The notes beneath the pieces are model-generated. The model was given only the letters and a program-made list of their open reading frames with translations. It ran no database searches and was not told where the DNA came from. 64,000 nucleotides of DNA from Emticicia sp. CRIBPO (GTDB taxonomy: Bacteria; Bacteroidota; Bacteroidia; Cytophagales; Spirosomataceae): contig NZ_JAAAKV010000008.1 in the NCBI RefSeq assembly GCF_009905725.1, positions 326,495-390,494 of the forward strand. Direction: 5' to 3'. Below, one piece after another: positions 52,762-62,097 of this stretch. Position 1 is the first letter of the stretch, and every line of letters begins with the position of its first letter. Made by a program: the position numbers and the translations under genes.

Positions 52762-54618
52762 TCAGTCGAATAAAGGCCATTCAATTTTAAGATAGAACGA
52801 GCGACCCATCCCTAAATAGTAAGGAGTCGTGTAATAGCCGTTTTGGCCCAATCCCTGTGTTACATTTCCGAATTTCAGGGCCAGTCTTACGCGTTTGATG
52901 TTGAATGCCACAAACGGATCAACCACGACGTTGCCCCACACTTCATATTTATCCTGCAAATGAAACTGCTGCGTCAAAGGCATGTAAGCATCTGCCTTAT
53001 AAGCAGATTTGTAATAAATATCCAGACCCGTCTGAATTTTTAACACCTTGGCATACAGTATTTTAAACATGATGGTGGTGTTATTCATGAATACCGGTCT
53101 TCTGATCACGTTCTTTCCGTCGTTGATTTTTATGTTCAGAAAAGCACTGTTGACAAAACTGAATACTTTGCCCGAATATCCTATTTCCAGGGCCAGGTCG
53201 GTCAGGTTAATGCCCGCTTTGTTGATCTGCGGCAATCCGTCCTGGTCAAAATAAAGATGATTTTTGAGGACAGAGTATTTAATGGACGGTTTTACATTGA
53301 ATTGATAGAATTTCAGGTCATAAGCCCCCGAAAGGTGCAGATTGGCGGGAGCGTCAAAATTATTACTCCATTCCAGACCGCTGAGACTGTAAAAGTCATT
53401 ATAAATCAATCCTACAGGAAACCGGCCGCTTTGGAGACCGATGATCAGGTTGTCGTAATGTAACTCTCCGTTAATCTTAAAGTAAGCTTTCTGACTGAAT
53501 TCGGCTTCAGCCAGTAAATATTTTGTGCTGTCGTTCAGATAATAAGCCGCCTGTGCTCCTGCAAAAACTTCGTTGGTCAGTTTTTTTCTGAAGAGGTCAC
53601 CATGATTGGAATGGAGATCATAAATACGGTGCAAAACATAGGCCTGGTAGTCAAATCCTTTGAAACGGCCCTTGAATCCGAATTTGTTTCCGAAGGCACG
53701 GTACCTGATGTTCTGTCTTAACGTATCGTTGCTGACCAGTGAGTCCGGATAAAATCCGTTGGCGTAGTTGACACCAAACTGAGAATCATTGTAAAAATGT
53801 TTTTTCCTTTCCATATCAAAAACATGGAAAGCCTGGAATCCGTTGGCTAGTTTGTATTGGTGGTAAATGTGCAGGTTGTTCCAGCGTTCACTGGAGGTGA
53901 CATTTGCCATTCTGGCCTGGTAACTCAGGTTATAATCGCTGTCGATGAATTTCACGTTCCGAAGCACACTGTCGGCGGCATTGATCCCGCCCTGCTCATG
54001 TTGCAGGTGATTTAAATGGTAAAAAACACCCAGGAAAGTATATTTTTCGTTTTTGCTGACAAAATTACTACTCAGTGAATAGTTCCAGTGATCCACCAGC
54101 TTATCTTCAGACCTGGTGGTCGAAAACTGTTTGGAAGAATTGATCCGGTTGATGTCCAGTGTAAAGTTCAGTTGCTTGTTGATGTTCTGGGCATGTGTAA
54201 AATTCAGGTTACTGAATCCCTTAAATCCCTGAACATAAGCCATATTGGTATAAGGCGACTTGGTATTGAAGTACTTGAAATCTCTTACTTTGGGGCTGTA
54301 AAGGTCATAGGCCATAAACCCGGTTTCCGTATAAATATTCTCCCGCGGTTGATAAAGAATGGGCTTTGAGGCCGTTCCGTTGTTGCCCAGGTCCTGGAAC
54401 ATCCAACCGCTTCTCATGAGGGGATCAGTTTTAAAAAACTGGTTCATGAGCGTATCCGGGTTGTATTTTATCTTCTTGTTTTTAAAAACATCGGCTTCAA
54501 GGATGTATTCGGTGGATTTAGGACCATATACCTGCTTGGTACTGTCATCAAGGATTTGTCCAAAAGAGCAATAGTGGATAAGAAAAAAAACAAATAGCAG
54601 ATATTTTGCTCTGTGCAT
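52762..54618 (-). CDS. Putative porin (PF14121-type)
   Basis: A large outer-membrane barrel of 618 residues from ATG 54618, which opens the signal peptide (MHRAKYLLFVFFLIHYCSFGQ); an in-frame ATG at 54654 lacks a leader. FNTKSPYTNMAYVQGFKGFSNLNFTHAQNINKQLNF is a strong signature of the Bacteroidota putative-porin family. Many short amphipathic strands end in an aromatic strand (FYLKIEWPLFD), as required for barrel insertion. It follows lpxK by 42 bp on the same strand, linking LPS and outer-membrane functions. Confidence 0.85.
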   Translation of the reverse strand: MHRAKYLLFVFFLIHYCSFGQILDDSTKQVYGPKSTEYILEADVFKNKKIKYNPDTLMNQFFKTDPLMRSGWMFQDLGNNGTASKPILYQPRENIYTETGFMAYDLYSPKVRDFKYFNTKSPYTNMAYVQGFKGFSNLNFTHAQNINKQLNFTLDINRINSSKQFSTTRSEDKLVDHWNYSLSSNFVSKNEKYTFLGVFYHLNHLQHEQGGINAADSVLRNVKFIDSDYNLSYQARMANVTSSERWNNLHIYHQYKLANGFQAFHVFDMERKKHFYNDSQFGVNYANGFYPDSLVSNDTLRQNIRYRAFGNKFGFKGRFKGFDYQAYVLHRIYDLHSNHGDLFRKKLTNEVFAGAQAAYYLNDSTKYLLAEAEFSQKAYFKINGELHYDNLIIGLQSGRFPVGLIYNDFYSLSGLEWSNNFDAPANLHLSGAYDLKFYQFNVKPSIKYSVLKNHLYFDQDGLPQINKAGINLTDLALEIGYSGKVFSFVNSAFLNIKINDGKNVIRRPVFMNNTTIMFKILYAKVLKIQTGLDIYYKSAYKADAYMPLTQQFHLQDKYEVWGNVVVDPFVAFNIKRVRLALKFGNVTQGLGQNGYYTTPYYLGMGRSFYLKIEWPLFD

Positions 54619-54660
54619 ATTAGAATTCAATGTCGATCTCAAAATTTGATGCAATTTAGC

Positions 54661-55707
54661 TTAAAATGCTCTTTTTATCTTGTTATGATTCATAAAACTT
54701 GTTAAAACTTCCGATTTAAAATCCTCTTCCTTATCGATTTTTAAAGAAAGCGGAACAAAATACAGCTTATCCAGAAAAGTTGGCGGAGCTATATCCCTGA
54801 TTTTTACAAAATCTTTCTCTGTAGTCACTACTGCAAAGGCTGGATGCTCATTTGGTATTTTTTCAAGATCATCTCTTGTGTACTGGTAATGATCGGCATA
54901 AGCATAATGGTGGATAATCTCATATTTCTGAGCCACGTCCCGGTAAAACTGATCGTTTTGGGCGATGCCGGAAATCAGGACGATTTTTTGTTTTAAAGCC
55001 AGTTTATGGCCGTTCATATTAACGGGATCACCCGAAATGAAATGAGAAAAGTAGATAGAAGCAGTCTCAGACGCATATTTTCGTATTTCGTCAATAATTT
55101 GTCTTTTTTCAGAATTTTCTGAAAATTTCGGACATTTAGTTACGAGTATAATATTAGCCCTTTTTGCTCCGCTCCGGCTCTCCCGAAGCCTCCCTGCAGG
55201 CAAAAGACTGTCTTTGTAGAAAGGACGGTTATAATCATTGAGCAGGATCATCAGCTGGGGTTTGAAGTGCCTGTGCTGATAGACATCATCAAAAATGAAG
55301 AGGTTGGTTTCCGGATATTGGGAAACTGCTTTCAGGTATCCCCCTACCCTGCTTTCTGAAACGAAGAATTTTGTACTATTCCGGTGTCTGTCAAACAACA
55401 TTTTAGGCTCATCGCCTACTTCTGCGGCTGCTGAAGCTTCTTTAAGTTCAATAAATCCTCTGGTAGAACGGCCGTATCCACGACTGATGACACCGACTTT
55501 ATTTTCTGCTAGAAAACTGATCAGAAAATCGGTAACCGGGGTCTTTCCGGTCCCACCAACCGTCAGATTACCGACTCCCACAGAGAAAACGTCCGGTTCA
55601 AATGATTTAAATAGCTTTAAATCGAACAATAGATTCCTTATACTTGTAATGAGATTGTACAAGACCGCAAAAGGGTACAATAAAACAAAAACTATTTTTT
55701 TAATCAT
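54661..55707 (-). CDS. lpxK: Tetraacyldisaccharide 4'-kinase
   Basis: Phosphorylates the lipid A disaccharide at the 4' position at the inner membrane. A 348-residue enzyme with the N-terminal membrane helix (PFAVLYNLITSIRNLLFD) and Walker A GVGNLTVGGTGKTP; YGRSTRGF, VGDEP and IFDDVYQHRHFKPQL (Walker B) are all family hallmarks. Start ATG 55707 is supported by the typical LpxK beginning and by the -7 box at 55739-55746. It is divergent from menC with 8 bp between start codons. Confidence 0.95.
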   Translation of the reverse strand: MIKKIVFVLLYPFAVLYNLITSIRNLLFDLKLFKSFEPDVFSVGVGNLTVGGTGKTPVTDFLISFLAENKVGVISRGYGRSTRGFIELKEASAAAEVGDEPKMLFDRHRNSTKFFVSESRVGGYLKAVSQYPETNLFIFDDVYQHRHFKPQLMILLNDYNRPFYKDSLLPAGRLRESRSGAKRANIILVTKCPKFSENSEKRQIIDEIRKYASETASIYFSHFISGDPVNMNGHKLALKQKIVLISGIAQNDQFYRDVAQKYEIIHHYAYADHYQYTRDDLEKIPNEHPAFAVVTTEKDFVKIRDIAPPTFLDKLYFVPLSLKIDKEEDFKSEVLTSFMNHNKIKRAF

Positions 55708-55715
55708 TCTGTGAA

Positions 55716-56798
55716 ATGCCGCTTAGAGCACAATACTGCAAACATACGCTAAATTTTAAATTTGACGCCGGTACTTCGCGTGGAGTTTTAAAAAATAAGG
55801 ATTCTTTTTATCTGAAAATCTTCAATCAGAACGAGCCCGAACGCTTCGGAATCGGTGAGGCCGGACCTTTGAAAGGCCTGAGCATTGATTTTGGAGAGAT
55901 TGCCGAACAAAAACTGATAGAATTGGTCAGGGAGATCAATAGAAATGAGTTTGAATATACAGATATTGTCAATATAATAAGTTATTTGCGAAACTATCCG
56001 TCCGTTCTTTTTGCTCTTGAAACGGCTTTGGCAGACCTGAATTACGGTGGAAAAAGAAAGATTTTTGACAATGATTTCTTCAATAAACAGAAAGAAACGG
56101 TCATAAACGGGCTGATCTGGATGGGTGAAAAAGATTTTATGTCGGCCCAGATTGAGAAAAAGCTGCAGGAAGGATATGATACCATTAAAATGAAAATCGG
56201 AGCCATAGATTTTGACACGGAAATCGGGCTTTTGAAAAGTATCCGGGCTAATTTCTCCAGGGAGGAAGTGACATTAAGGGTGGACGCCAACGGAGCTTTT
56301 GAAAAGTCGGATGTGATGAAAAAACTGGAAATCCTGTCGGAACTGGACATTCACAGTATTGAGCAGCCCATAAAACAAGGTCAGACAGAGCTGATGGCTG
56401 AATTATGTGAAAAGAGCCTGGTTCCGATTGCTTTGGATGAAGAGCTGATCACGGTTACGGATCCTGGAGAAAAGAAAAAGCTTCTGAAAACCATCAAACC
56501 GCCTTATATTATTTTAAAACCCAGCCTGATGGGCGGTTTACAGGGAAGTAGCGAATGGATAGAAGAAGCTGAAAAACAGGATATTCAATGGTGGATGACC
56601 TCTGCTCTTGAGTCCAATATCGGTTTAAATGCCATTTGCCAGTTTACAGCAGAGTTTGATAATCCATTGCCACAGGGTCTGGGCACAGGTCAGCTGTATA
56701 CCAACAACGTGTCATCGCCCCTTCAGATAAAAAGAGGCAAAATAAGCTATAGTCCTGCAGAAAACTGGGATTTAAGCCTTCTTCATTTTATTGATTGA
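55716..56798 (+). CDS. menC: o-Succinylbenzoate synthase
   Basis: Enolase-superfamily dehydratase of menaquinone synthesis, making o-succinylbenzoate. A 360-residue protein with the N-terminal GTSRGVL capping loop. The barrel holds Lys158-x-Lys160 (TIKMKIG), metal ligands Asp190 (DANG), Glu216 (IEQP) and Asp241 (LDEE), and Lys268 (LKPSLMGG) on the opposite face. The dipeptide-epimerase alternative is less likely because GTSRG and PQGLGTGQLY fit OSBS. No other men gene is nearby. Its stop overlaps the convergent hemF end by 11 bp. Confidence 0.9.
   Translation: MPLRAQYCKHTLNFKFDAGTSRGVLKNKDSFYLKIFNQNEPERFGIGEAGPLKGLSIDFGEIAEQKLIELVREINRNEFEYTDIVNIISYLRNYPSVLFALETALADLNYGGKRKIFDNDFFNKQKETVINGLIWMGEKDFMSAQIEKKLQEGYDTIKMKIGAIDFDTEIGLLKSIRANFSREEVTLRVDANGAFEKSDVMKKLEILSELDIHSIEQPIKQGQTELMAELCEKSLVPIALDEELITVTDPGEKKKLLKTIKPPYIILKPSLMGGLQGSSEWIEEAEKQDIQWWMTSALESNIGLNAICQFTAEFDNPLPQGLGTGQLYTNNVSSPLQIKRGKISYSPAENWDLSLLHFID
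55739..55746 (-). promoter_or_regulatory. -7 box TATGTTTG for lpxK, inside menC
   Basis: A perfect TAnnTTTG on the minus strand, inside codons 8-11 of menC. It gives an lpxK start near 55732 and a 24-nt leader. Confidence 0.5.
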
Positions 56799-57711
56799 TC
56801 CAGTCGATTCCTTTGACAAGGTTTGATAAAGTAAGACTTTCTTCGCTTCCCGGTACTGTCTGGTAGTCATATTGCCATTCAGCGTGTGGCGGAAGGCTCA
56901 TCAGGATGGATTCTGTCCGTCCGTTGGTTTCCAGGCCGAATTTGGTGCCTCTGTCCCACACCAGGTTAAATTCGGCATATCTGCCTCTTCTGATGTACTG
57001 CCATTCTTTTTCCTGTTCAGAGAACGGCTTTTCACCGTTAATTTTCATCAGATGAGTATAGGTTGGAGCAAAAGTCTCTCCTACGCCTTTCATGAAATCA
57101 AACAATTGTTCTTTTGAAAAAGAGGATTGGGTATGACTTAAAACAGTGTCTGGCTTAAGGTAGTCATAGAAGATACCGCCTATACCACGGGTTTCGTTGC
57201 GGTGCGGAATATAGAAGTAATTATCGGCCCAGATTTTGAACTTTTCATAGAATTCAGGATGGTGAGTATCACAGGTGTTTTTCAGCTGATGATGAAACCA
57301 GCTGGCCTGTTCCTTTACTACATAATGAGGTGTAAGGTCGATCCCGCCACCAAACCAGCAGGTGCCGTCCGACAACTCAAAATACCTGACATTCATGTGG
57401 ATGATCGGCACGTGAGGATTAACCGGGTGCATCACAATGGAAACACCTGTGGCGAAAAATTCAAGTTCAGACGTTATTTTAAGCTGTTTTTGTAAGGCTT
57501 CAGACGTTTTGCCGGTTACAGCAGAAAAGTTGACGCCACCTTTTTCGATGATGTTTCCTTTGGCGATTACCCGGGTGCGGCCGCCCCCGCCCGAATGATG
57601 CTGCCAGGCATCTTCTTTAAAAACGCCCGCTCCGTCGGTAGATTCGATAGCGGCACAAATGTTATCCTGAAGCTGTTTCAGGTAGTCAGATATGTTTTCT
57701 TTCGTTATCAC
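56788..57711 (-). CDS. hemF: Oxygen-dependent coproporphyrinogen III oxidase
   Basis: Converts coproporphyrinogen III to protoporphyrinogen IX with O2, in haem synthesis. A 307-residue soluble enzyme with family motifs in order: HMNVRYFE, WFGGGIDLTPHY, HRNETRGIGGIFYD, and RRGRYAEFNLVWDRGTKFGLE. It is 10 bp downstream of metH on the same strand, so probably co-transcribed. It implies aerobic haem synthesis, consistent with the haem proteins in the window. Confidence 0.97.
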   Translation of the reverse strand: MITKENISDYLKQLQDNICAAIESTDGAGVFKEDAWQHHSGGGGRTRVIAKGNIIEKGGVNFSAVTGKTSEALQKQLKITSELEFFATGVSIVMHPVNPHVPIIHMNVRYFELSDGTCWFGGGIDLTPHYVVKEQASWFHHQLKNTCDTHHPEFYEKFKIWADNYFYIPHRNETRGIGGIFYDYLKPDTVLSHTQSSFSKEQLFDFMKGVGETFAPTYTHLMKINGEKPFSEQEKEWQYIRRGRYAEFNLVWDRGTKFGLETNGRTESILMSLPPHAEWQYDYQTVPGSEESLTLSNLVKGIDWINQ

Positions 57712-57721
57712 TTTTCCCAGA

Positions 57722-60700
57722 TTAATAGTTTAAGACCGGCGACAGCCATCTTTCGGCTTCCTCCTCGCTTTTTCCTGTTTTGGCTACATAAGCGGCGATC
57801 TGATCTTTCCCGATTTTTCCCAATCCGAAGTATTTACTGTCGGGATGGCTGTAGAAAAGACCACTTACAGAGGACGCCGGGTACATGGCCAGGCTTTCGG
57901 TCAACTGAACACCGATGTTTTTCTCAGCATCCAGTAATTTAAACAATTCAATTTTTAAGGTATGGTCCGGGCAGGCAGGATAACCCGGTGCCGGACGGAT
58001 GCCATGGTATTTCTCTTTGATCAGGTCTTCGTTGCTCAGATTTTCATCGTCAGCATAACCCCAGAGTTCTGTCCTTACTTTGTGGTGAAGCAATTCGGTG
58101 AAGCCTTCAGCAAACCTGTCGGCGAGGGCTTTGACCATGATGGCGTTGTAATCATCATTTTTGGCTTCAAACTCCCGGGCTTTTTCATCTGCTCCGAAAA
58201 TAGTCACCGCAAAACCGCCGAGATAGTCCTTTTTACCGGATTCAACTGGGGCGATATAGTCCGCCAGCGACAGATTCGGAATGCCTTTACCTTTCTGCCC
58301 CTGCTGTCTCAGGTGTAAAAACGAAGAAATCTGTTTCTCACGGTTTTCTTTATAAACCTTGTGGTCGTGGGTCAGTGAAGAACAGCTGCTGTTGTGGCCC
58401 TCGTCGATGACTTCAAAGTCGTAAATGACCTGTGTGTCGACATCCACGGTGTTGGCCGGCCAGAAACCGATGACGCCATTGGCTGTCAGCCATTTCTCAT
58501 TGACGAGGTCTTTCATCATTTCCAGGGCATCTGCAAACAGTTTTTTAGCTTCCGTTCCCACTACTTCATCTTCCAGGATTTTAGGGTAACGGCCGTGTAG
58601 GTCCCATGATTGGAAGAAAGGTGTCCAGTCTATAAATTTCTCGATTTCTCTGAGACTATAGTTTTCAAATGTTCTGGTTCCCAGGAACTTAGGTTTTTTT
58701 AAATCAGAATTTTCCCAGTCAATGGCTAGTTTGTTTTTACGGGCTTCTTCAAACGGAATGTATTTTTTTTCTGTCTGCCTGTTCAGATATTCTTCCCTGA
58801 AAACGGCATAATCGGCTTTTACACTTTTGATATAGTCCTCTTTAAGGTCGATGCTGAGCATGTTACTGGCCACCGGTACGGATTTAGAAGCATCCAATAC
58901 GTGTACCACTGGGCCTGAGTAGAAAGGATCAATTTTAACCGCGGTGTGCACCCGTGAAGTGGTAGCTCCACCGATCAGCAAAGGGATTTTCATACCTCTT
59001 TTCTCCATTTCCTTGGCTACATACACCATTTCATCAAGAGAAGGGGTAATCAGTCCGCTTAATCCTATCACATCCACCTCATGTTCTACGGCGGCTTCCA
59101 GGATTTTGTTGGCCGGAACCATGACGCCCAGGTCAATGATTTCGAAGTTGTTACACGCTAAAACTACACCCACGATGTTTTTACCGATGTCATGCACATC
59201 CCCTTTTACGGTCGCCATCAGGATTTTACCGTTATTTTTGGTGGTATTCCCTGAAATCCTCTTTTCTTCTTCCAGGTAAGGTAAGAGGTATGCCACCGCT
59301 TTTTTCATCACACGGGCCGATTTAACGACCTGCGGAAGGAACATCTTTCCTGCTCCGAACAAATCCCCGACGACGTTCATGCCGTCCATCAGCGGGCCTT
59401 CAATGACTTTGATCGGCTGCTGATATTTTAGCCTGGCTTCTTCAACATCTTCATCAATAAACTCTATGATTCCTTTGACAAGGGCGTATTCAATTCTTTT
59501 TTCAACCGGTTCGCTCCTCCATTCCTGGGCTACTTTTTCGGTTTCAGTGCCTTTGCCTTTCAGGCTTTCGGCCAGGTCAAGCAAACGCTCGGTGGCGTCT
59601 TCTTTCCTGTTGAGCAGTACATCTTCCACCGCCTCCAACAGGTCTTTCGGAATGTTGTCATACACTTCCAGCATGGCCGGGTTAACGATCCCCATGTCCA
59701 TTCCGGCCTGTCTTCCGTGGTACAGGAACGCCGAGTGAATGGCTTCCCTTACTTTGTCATTTCCCCTGAAAGAGAAGGAGACGTTACTGACCCCACCGCT
59801 GACGTGAGCGTAAGGCAGGTTTTCACGTACCCATTTTGTCCCTTCAAAAAAGGAAATGGCATTGATCTTATGTTCTTCAATTCCTGTAGCGACAGGGAAT
59901 ATATTTAAATCGAAAATGATATCTTCAGGTGGGAAATTGACCACATTGACCAGGATGTCGTATGATCTTTTGGCTATTTCAATCCTCCTGGCAGTGGTAT
60001 CGGCCTGTCCGTCTTCATCAAAAGCCATGACGATCACAGCCGCTCCGAATTTTCTGACGGTATTGGCCTGGCTGATGAATTCCGCCTCTCCGGCCTTCAG
60101 CGAAATGGAGTTGACGATGCTTTTGCCCTGCACACATCTTAGTCCGGCTTCAATGATTTCCCATTTGGAAGAGTCAATCATGACCGGGACTTTAGAAATA
60201 TCCGGTTCTGAAGCGACAAGATTCAGGAATGTAGACATCGAGTAAACACCGTCCAGCATCCCTTCATCCATGTTGATATCGATCACATTGGCACCACCTT
60301 CCACCTGGTCTCTGGCTACAGAAAGGGCGTCTTCGTATTGTTCGTTTTTAATGAGTCTCAGGAATTTTTTCGAACCGGTCACGTTGGTTCTTTCTCCGAC
60401 ATTGACAAAACCCAGTTCCTGGGTCAAAGTCATAGGTTCCAATCCGCTGAGTCTGAGCATAGGCTCTATCACCGGCTGAACCCTCGGCTGAAACTGTGCT
60501 GCCAGCCTGGCGAATTCCCTGATGTGGTCAGGCGTGGTTCCGCAACACCCTCCGAGTATGTTCACGTAACCGTCCTGAAGGAATTCGATGACCTGCTCGC
60601 CCATAAACTCAGGCGATTCGTCATATTGTCCCATTTCATTGGGCAACCCGGCGTTTGGATAAACGCTGACAAAACCATTGCAAACCCTTGATAATTCTGC

Positions 60701-61477
60701 CAGATAAGGTTTCATGGCCCTGGCTCCGAGAGCACAGTTAAGACCTACAGAAAGCAGGTTGCCATGCGAAACGGAGTTATAAAAGGCTTCGGAAGTTTGT
60801 CCGGTCAGTGTTCTGCCCGACTGATCGGTGATGGTACCCGAAATCATCAGCGGCATATCAAAATCAGGATTTGTAGCCCTGATCTCTTCAATGACTTCAT
60901 TGGCGGCATAAATAGCGGCTTTGCAGTTGAGCGTGTCTGTTACGGTTTCAATCAGCAACAAGTCGCAACCACCATCTATCAGGGCCCTTACCTGCTCGGT
61001 AAATGCAATTTTAAGTTCGTCGAAATTGATGGCTCTGAAGCCCGGGTTATTGACGTCAGGAGACAGGGAAGCCATTTTAGTGGTTGGCCCCATAGACCCG
61101 GCTACAAACCTTGGTTTATCAGGATTGGCAGCGGTATACTCGTCAGCAGCCTGACGGGCCAGTTTTGCCCCCTCAAAGTTAATTTCATAAACCAGGTCTT
61201 CCATGTGGTAATCGGCCATGGCGACGGTCGTTCCACTGAAAGTATTGGTTTCTATAATGTCTGCCCCGGCGTCTAAATACTCCTTGTGGATGGCCAGGAT
61301 GACGTCCGGACGGGTGATGGACAGCAGATCATTATTCCCTTTTATATCATGCGGAAAATCTTTGAATCTCTCTCCTCTGTAATCTTCATCCTCCAACTTG
61401 TACCGCTGGATCATCGTACCCATGGCCCCATCCAGGATCAGAATTCTTTTCTTTAATATTTCTCTTATACTATGCAT
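57722..61477 (-). CDS. metH: Cobalamin-dependent methionine synthase
   Basis: Transfers methyl from methyltetrahydrofolate to homocysteine through cobalamin. A full-length 1251-residue, four-module enzyme. Order: homocysteine domain with zinc Cys (VGLNCALGA and [10 protein letters not shown], ~1-325); pterin domain ([13 protein letters not shown] onward, ~350-610); cobalamin cap and binding domains with base-off His762 in GDVHDIG; and the SAM-reactivation domain with [15 protein letters not shown]. Lone Cys pairs are intact. It is divergent from an Lrp-type regulator across 155 bp and has its own TAAATTTG box. I see no SAM or B12 riboswitch upstream. Confidence 0.97.
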   Translation of the reverse strand: MHSIREILKKRILILDGAMGTMIQRYKLEDEDYRGERFKDFPHDIKGNNDLLSITRPDVILAIHKEYLDAGADIIETNTFSGTTVAMADYHMEDLVYEINFEGAKLARQAADEYTAANPDKPRFVAGSMGPTTKMASLSPDVNNPGFRAINFDELKIAFTEQVRALIDGGCDLLLIETVTDTLNCKAAIYAANEVIEEIRATNPDFDMPLMISGTITDQSGRTLTGQTSEAFYNSVSHGNLLSVGLNCALGARAMKPYLAELSRVCNGFVSVYPNAGLPNEMGQYDESPEFMGEQVIEFLQDGYVNILGGCCGTTPDHIREFARLAAQFQPRVQPVIEPMLRLSGLEPMTLTQELGFVNVGERTNVTGSKKFLRLIKNEQYEDALSVARDQVEGGANVIDINMDEGMLDGVYSMSTFLNLVASEPDISKVPVMIDSSKWEIIEAGLRCVQGKSIVNSISLKAGEAEFISQANTVRKFGAAVIVMAFDEDGQADTTARRIEIAKRSYDILVNVVNFPPEDIIFDLNIFPVATGIEEHKINAISFFEGTKWVRENLPYAHVSGGVSNVSFSFRGNDKVREAIHSAFLYHGRQAGMDMGIVNPAMLEVYDNIPKDLLEAVEDVLLNRKEDATERLLDLAESLKGKGTETEKVAQEWRSEPVEKRIEYALVKGIIEFIDEDVEEARLKYQQPIKVIEGPLMDGMNVVGDLFGAGKMFLPQVVKSARVMKKAVAYLLPYLEEEKRISGNTTKNNGKILMATVKGDVHDIGKNIVGVVLACNNFEIIDLGVMVPANKILEAAVEHEVDVIGLSGLITPSLDEMVYVAKEMEKRGMKIPLLIGGATTSRVHTAVKIDPFYSGPVVHVLDASKSVPVASNMLSIDLKEDYIKSVKADYAVFREEYLNRQTEKKYIPFEEARKNKLAIDWENSDLKKPKFLGTRTFENYSLREIEKFIDWTPFFQSWDLHGRYPKILEDEVVGTEAKKLFADALEMMKDLVNEKWLTANGVIGFWPANTVDVDTQVIYDFEVIDEGHNSSCSSLTHDHKVYKENREKQISSFLHLRQQGQKGKGIPNLSLADYIAPVESGKKDYLGGFAVTIFGADEKAREFEAKNDDYNAIMVKALADRFAEGFTELLHHKVRTELWGYADDENLSNEDLIKEKYHGIRPAPGYPACPDHTLKIELFKLLDAEKNIGVQLTESLAMYPASSVSGLFYSHPDSKYFGLGKIGKDQIAAYVAKTGKSEEEAERWLSPVLNY

Positions 61478-61514
61478 TTGCTGTCGACAGATCTTTAAGT
61501 TCTGTAAGTGGGGA

Positions 61515-61522
61515 CAAATTTA
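61515..61522 (-). promoter_or_regulatory. -7 box TAAATTTG for metH
   Basis: A perfect TAnnTTTG on the minus strand about 37 bp before the metH ATG; no clear -33 element, so activation by the divergent Lrp-type protein is possible. Confidence 0.5.
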
Positions 61523-61582
61523 AGGATAAAAGATAAAAATTAAAGTGATTTTGAATATAAATAGATAAAAACGCTATAAAAA

Positions 61583-61631
61583 TTTACTTTTATATTTGTT
61601 TTATCTATTTTTGTTAAAAATATAAAGTAAA
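61583..61631 (+). promoter_or_regulatory. Inverted repeat and -7 box before the Lrp-type gene
   Basis: TTTACTTTTATATTT (61583-61597) and AAATATAAAGTAAA (61618-61631) are complementary apart from one extra base. The left arm contains the -7 box TATATTTG (61591-61598) and the right arm reaches the ATG. The layout suits autorepression by the encoded Lrp-type protein; that is inference. Confidence 0.5.
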
Positions 61632-61632
61632 A

Positions 61633-62097
61633 ATGATCAAACTTGATGATACGGACAAGGATATCCTGAAATATCTTCAGCAGGATGCCAAACTGACTAC
61701 CAAGGAGTTAGCCGGAAGATTAAATCTTTCGCCGACTCCTGTTTATGAGCGGATCAGACGTCTGGAGAATGAAGGGGCCATCATGAAGTATGTGGCGATA
61801 GTTGATCGTGAAAAAGTAGGAAAAGACCTGATGGTTTTGTGTAACATCCGTCTGAAAGAACATGAGAAAGAAGCCGGGGGAAATTTTGTGAGAGAGATCA
61901 TCACCATGCCTGAGGTGCTGGAGTGTCTGAATATCTCTGGCGATTACGATTTTCAGCTCAAAGTAGTGGTGTCGGATATGCGTGAGTACCAAAGCTTTAT
62001 TATGAACAAACTGGCTTCTCTTGAAAACATCGGGAGTACACAAAGTATTTTTGTAATGGGCGAAATCAAAAATGAAACCGCCCATTTACCCAAATGA
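61633..62097 (+). CDS. Lrp/AsnC-family transcriptional regulator
   Basis: A 154-residue regulator. N-terminal HTH (LDDTDKDILKYLQQDAKLTTKELAGRLNLSPTPVYERIRRLE) is joined to a RAM/AsnC ligand domain (~65-150; VLECLNISGDYDFQLKVVV). Lrp-type proteins sense amino acids. Its position divergent to metH suggests control of methionine supply, though not proven. An inverted repeat lies over its promoter. Its TGA abuts the convergent outer-membrane gene stop. Confidence 0.94.
   Translation: MIKLDDTDKDILKYLQQDAKLTTKELAGRLNLSPTPVYERIRRLENEGAIMKYVAIVDREKVGKDLMVLCNIRLKEHEKEAGGNFVREIITMPEVLECLNISGDYDFQLKVVVSDMREYQSFIMNKLASLENIGSTQSIFVMGEIKNETAHLPK

Noticed and set aside
61478..61632. SAM or cobalamin riboswitch for metH
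   Set aside because: The leader between the -7 box and the ATG is only about 30 nt, and no conserved B12-box or SAM-box sequence is present.
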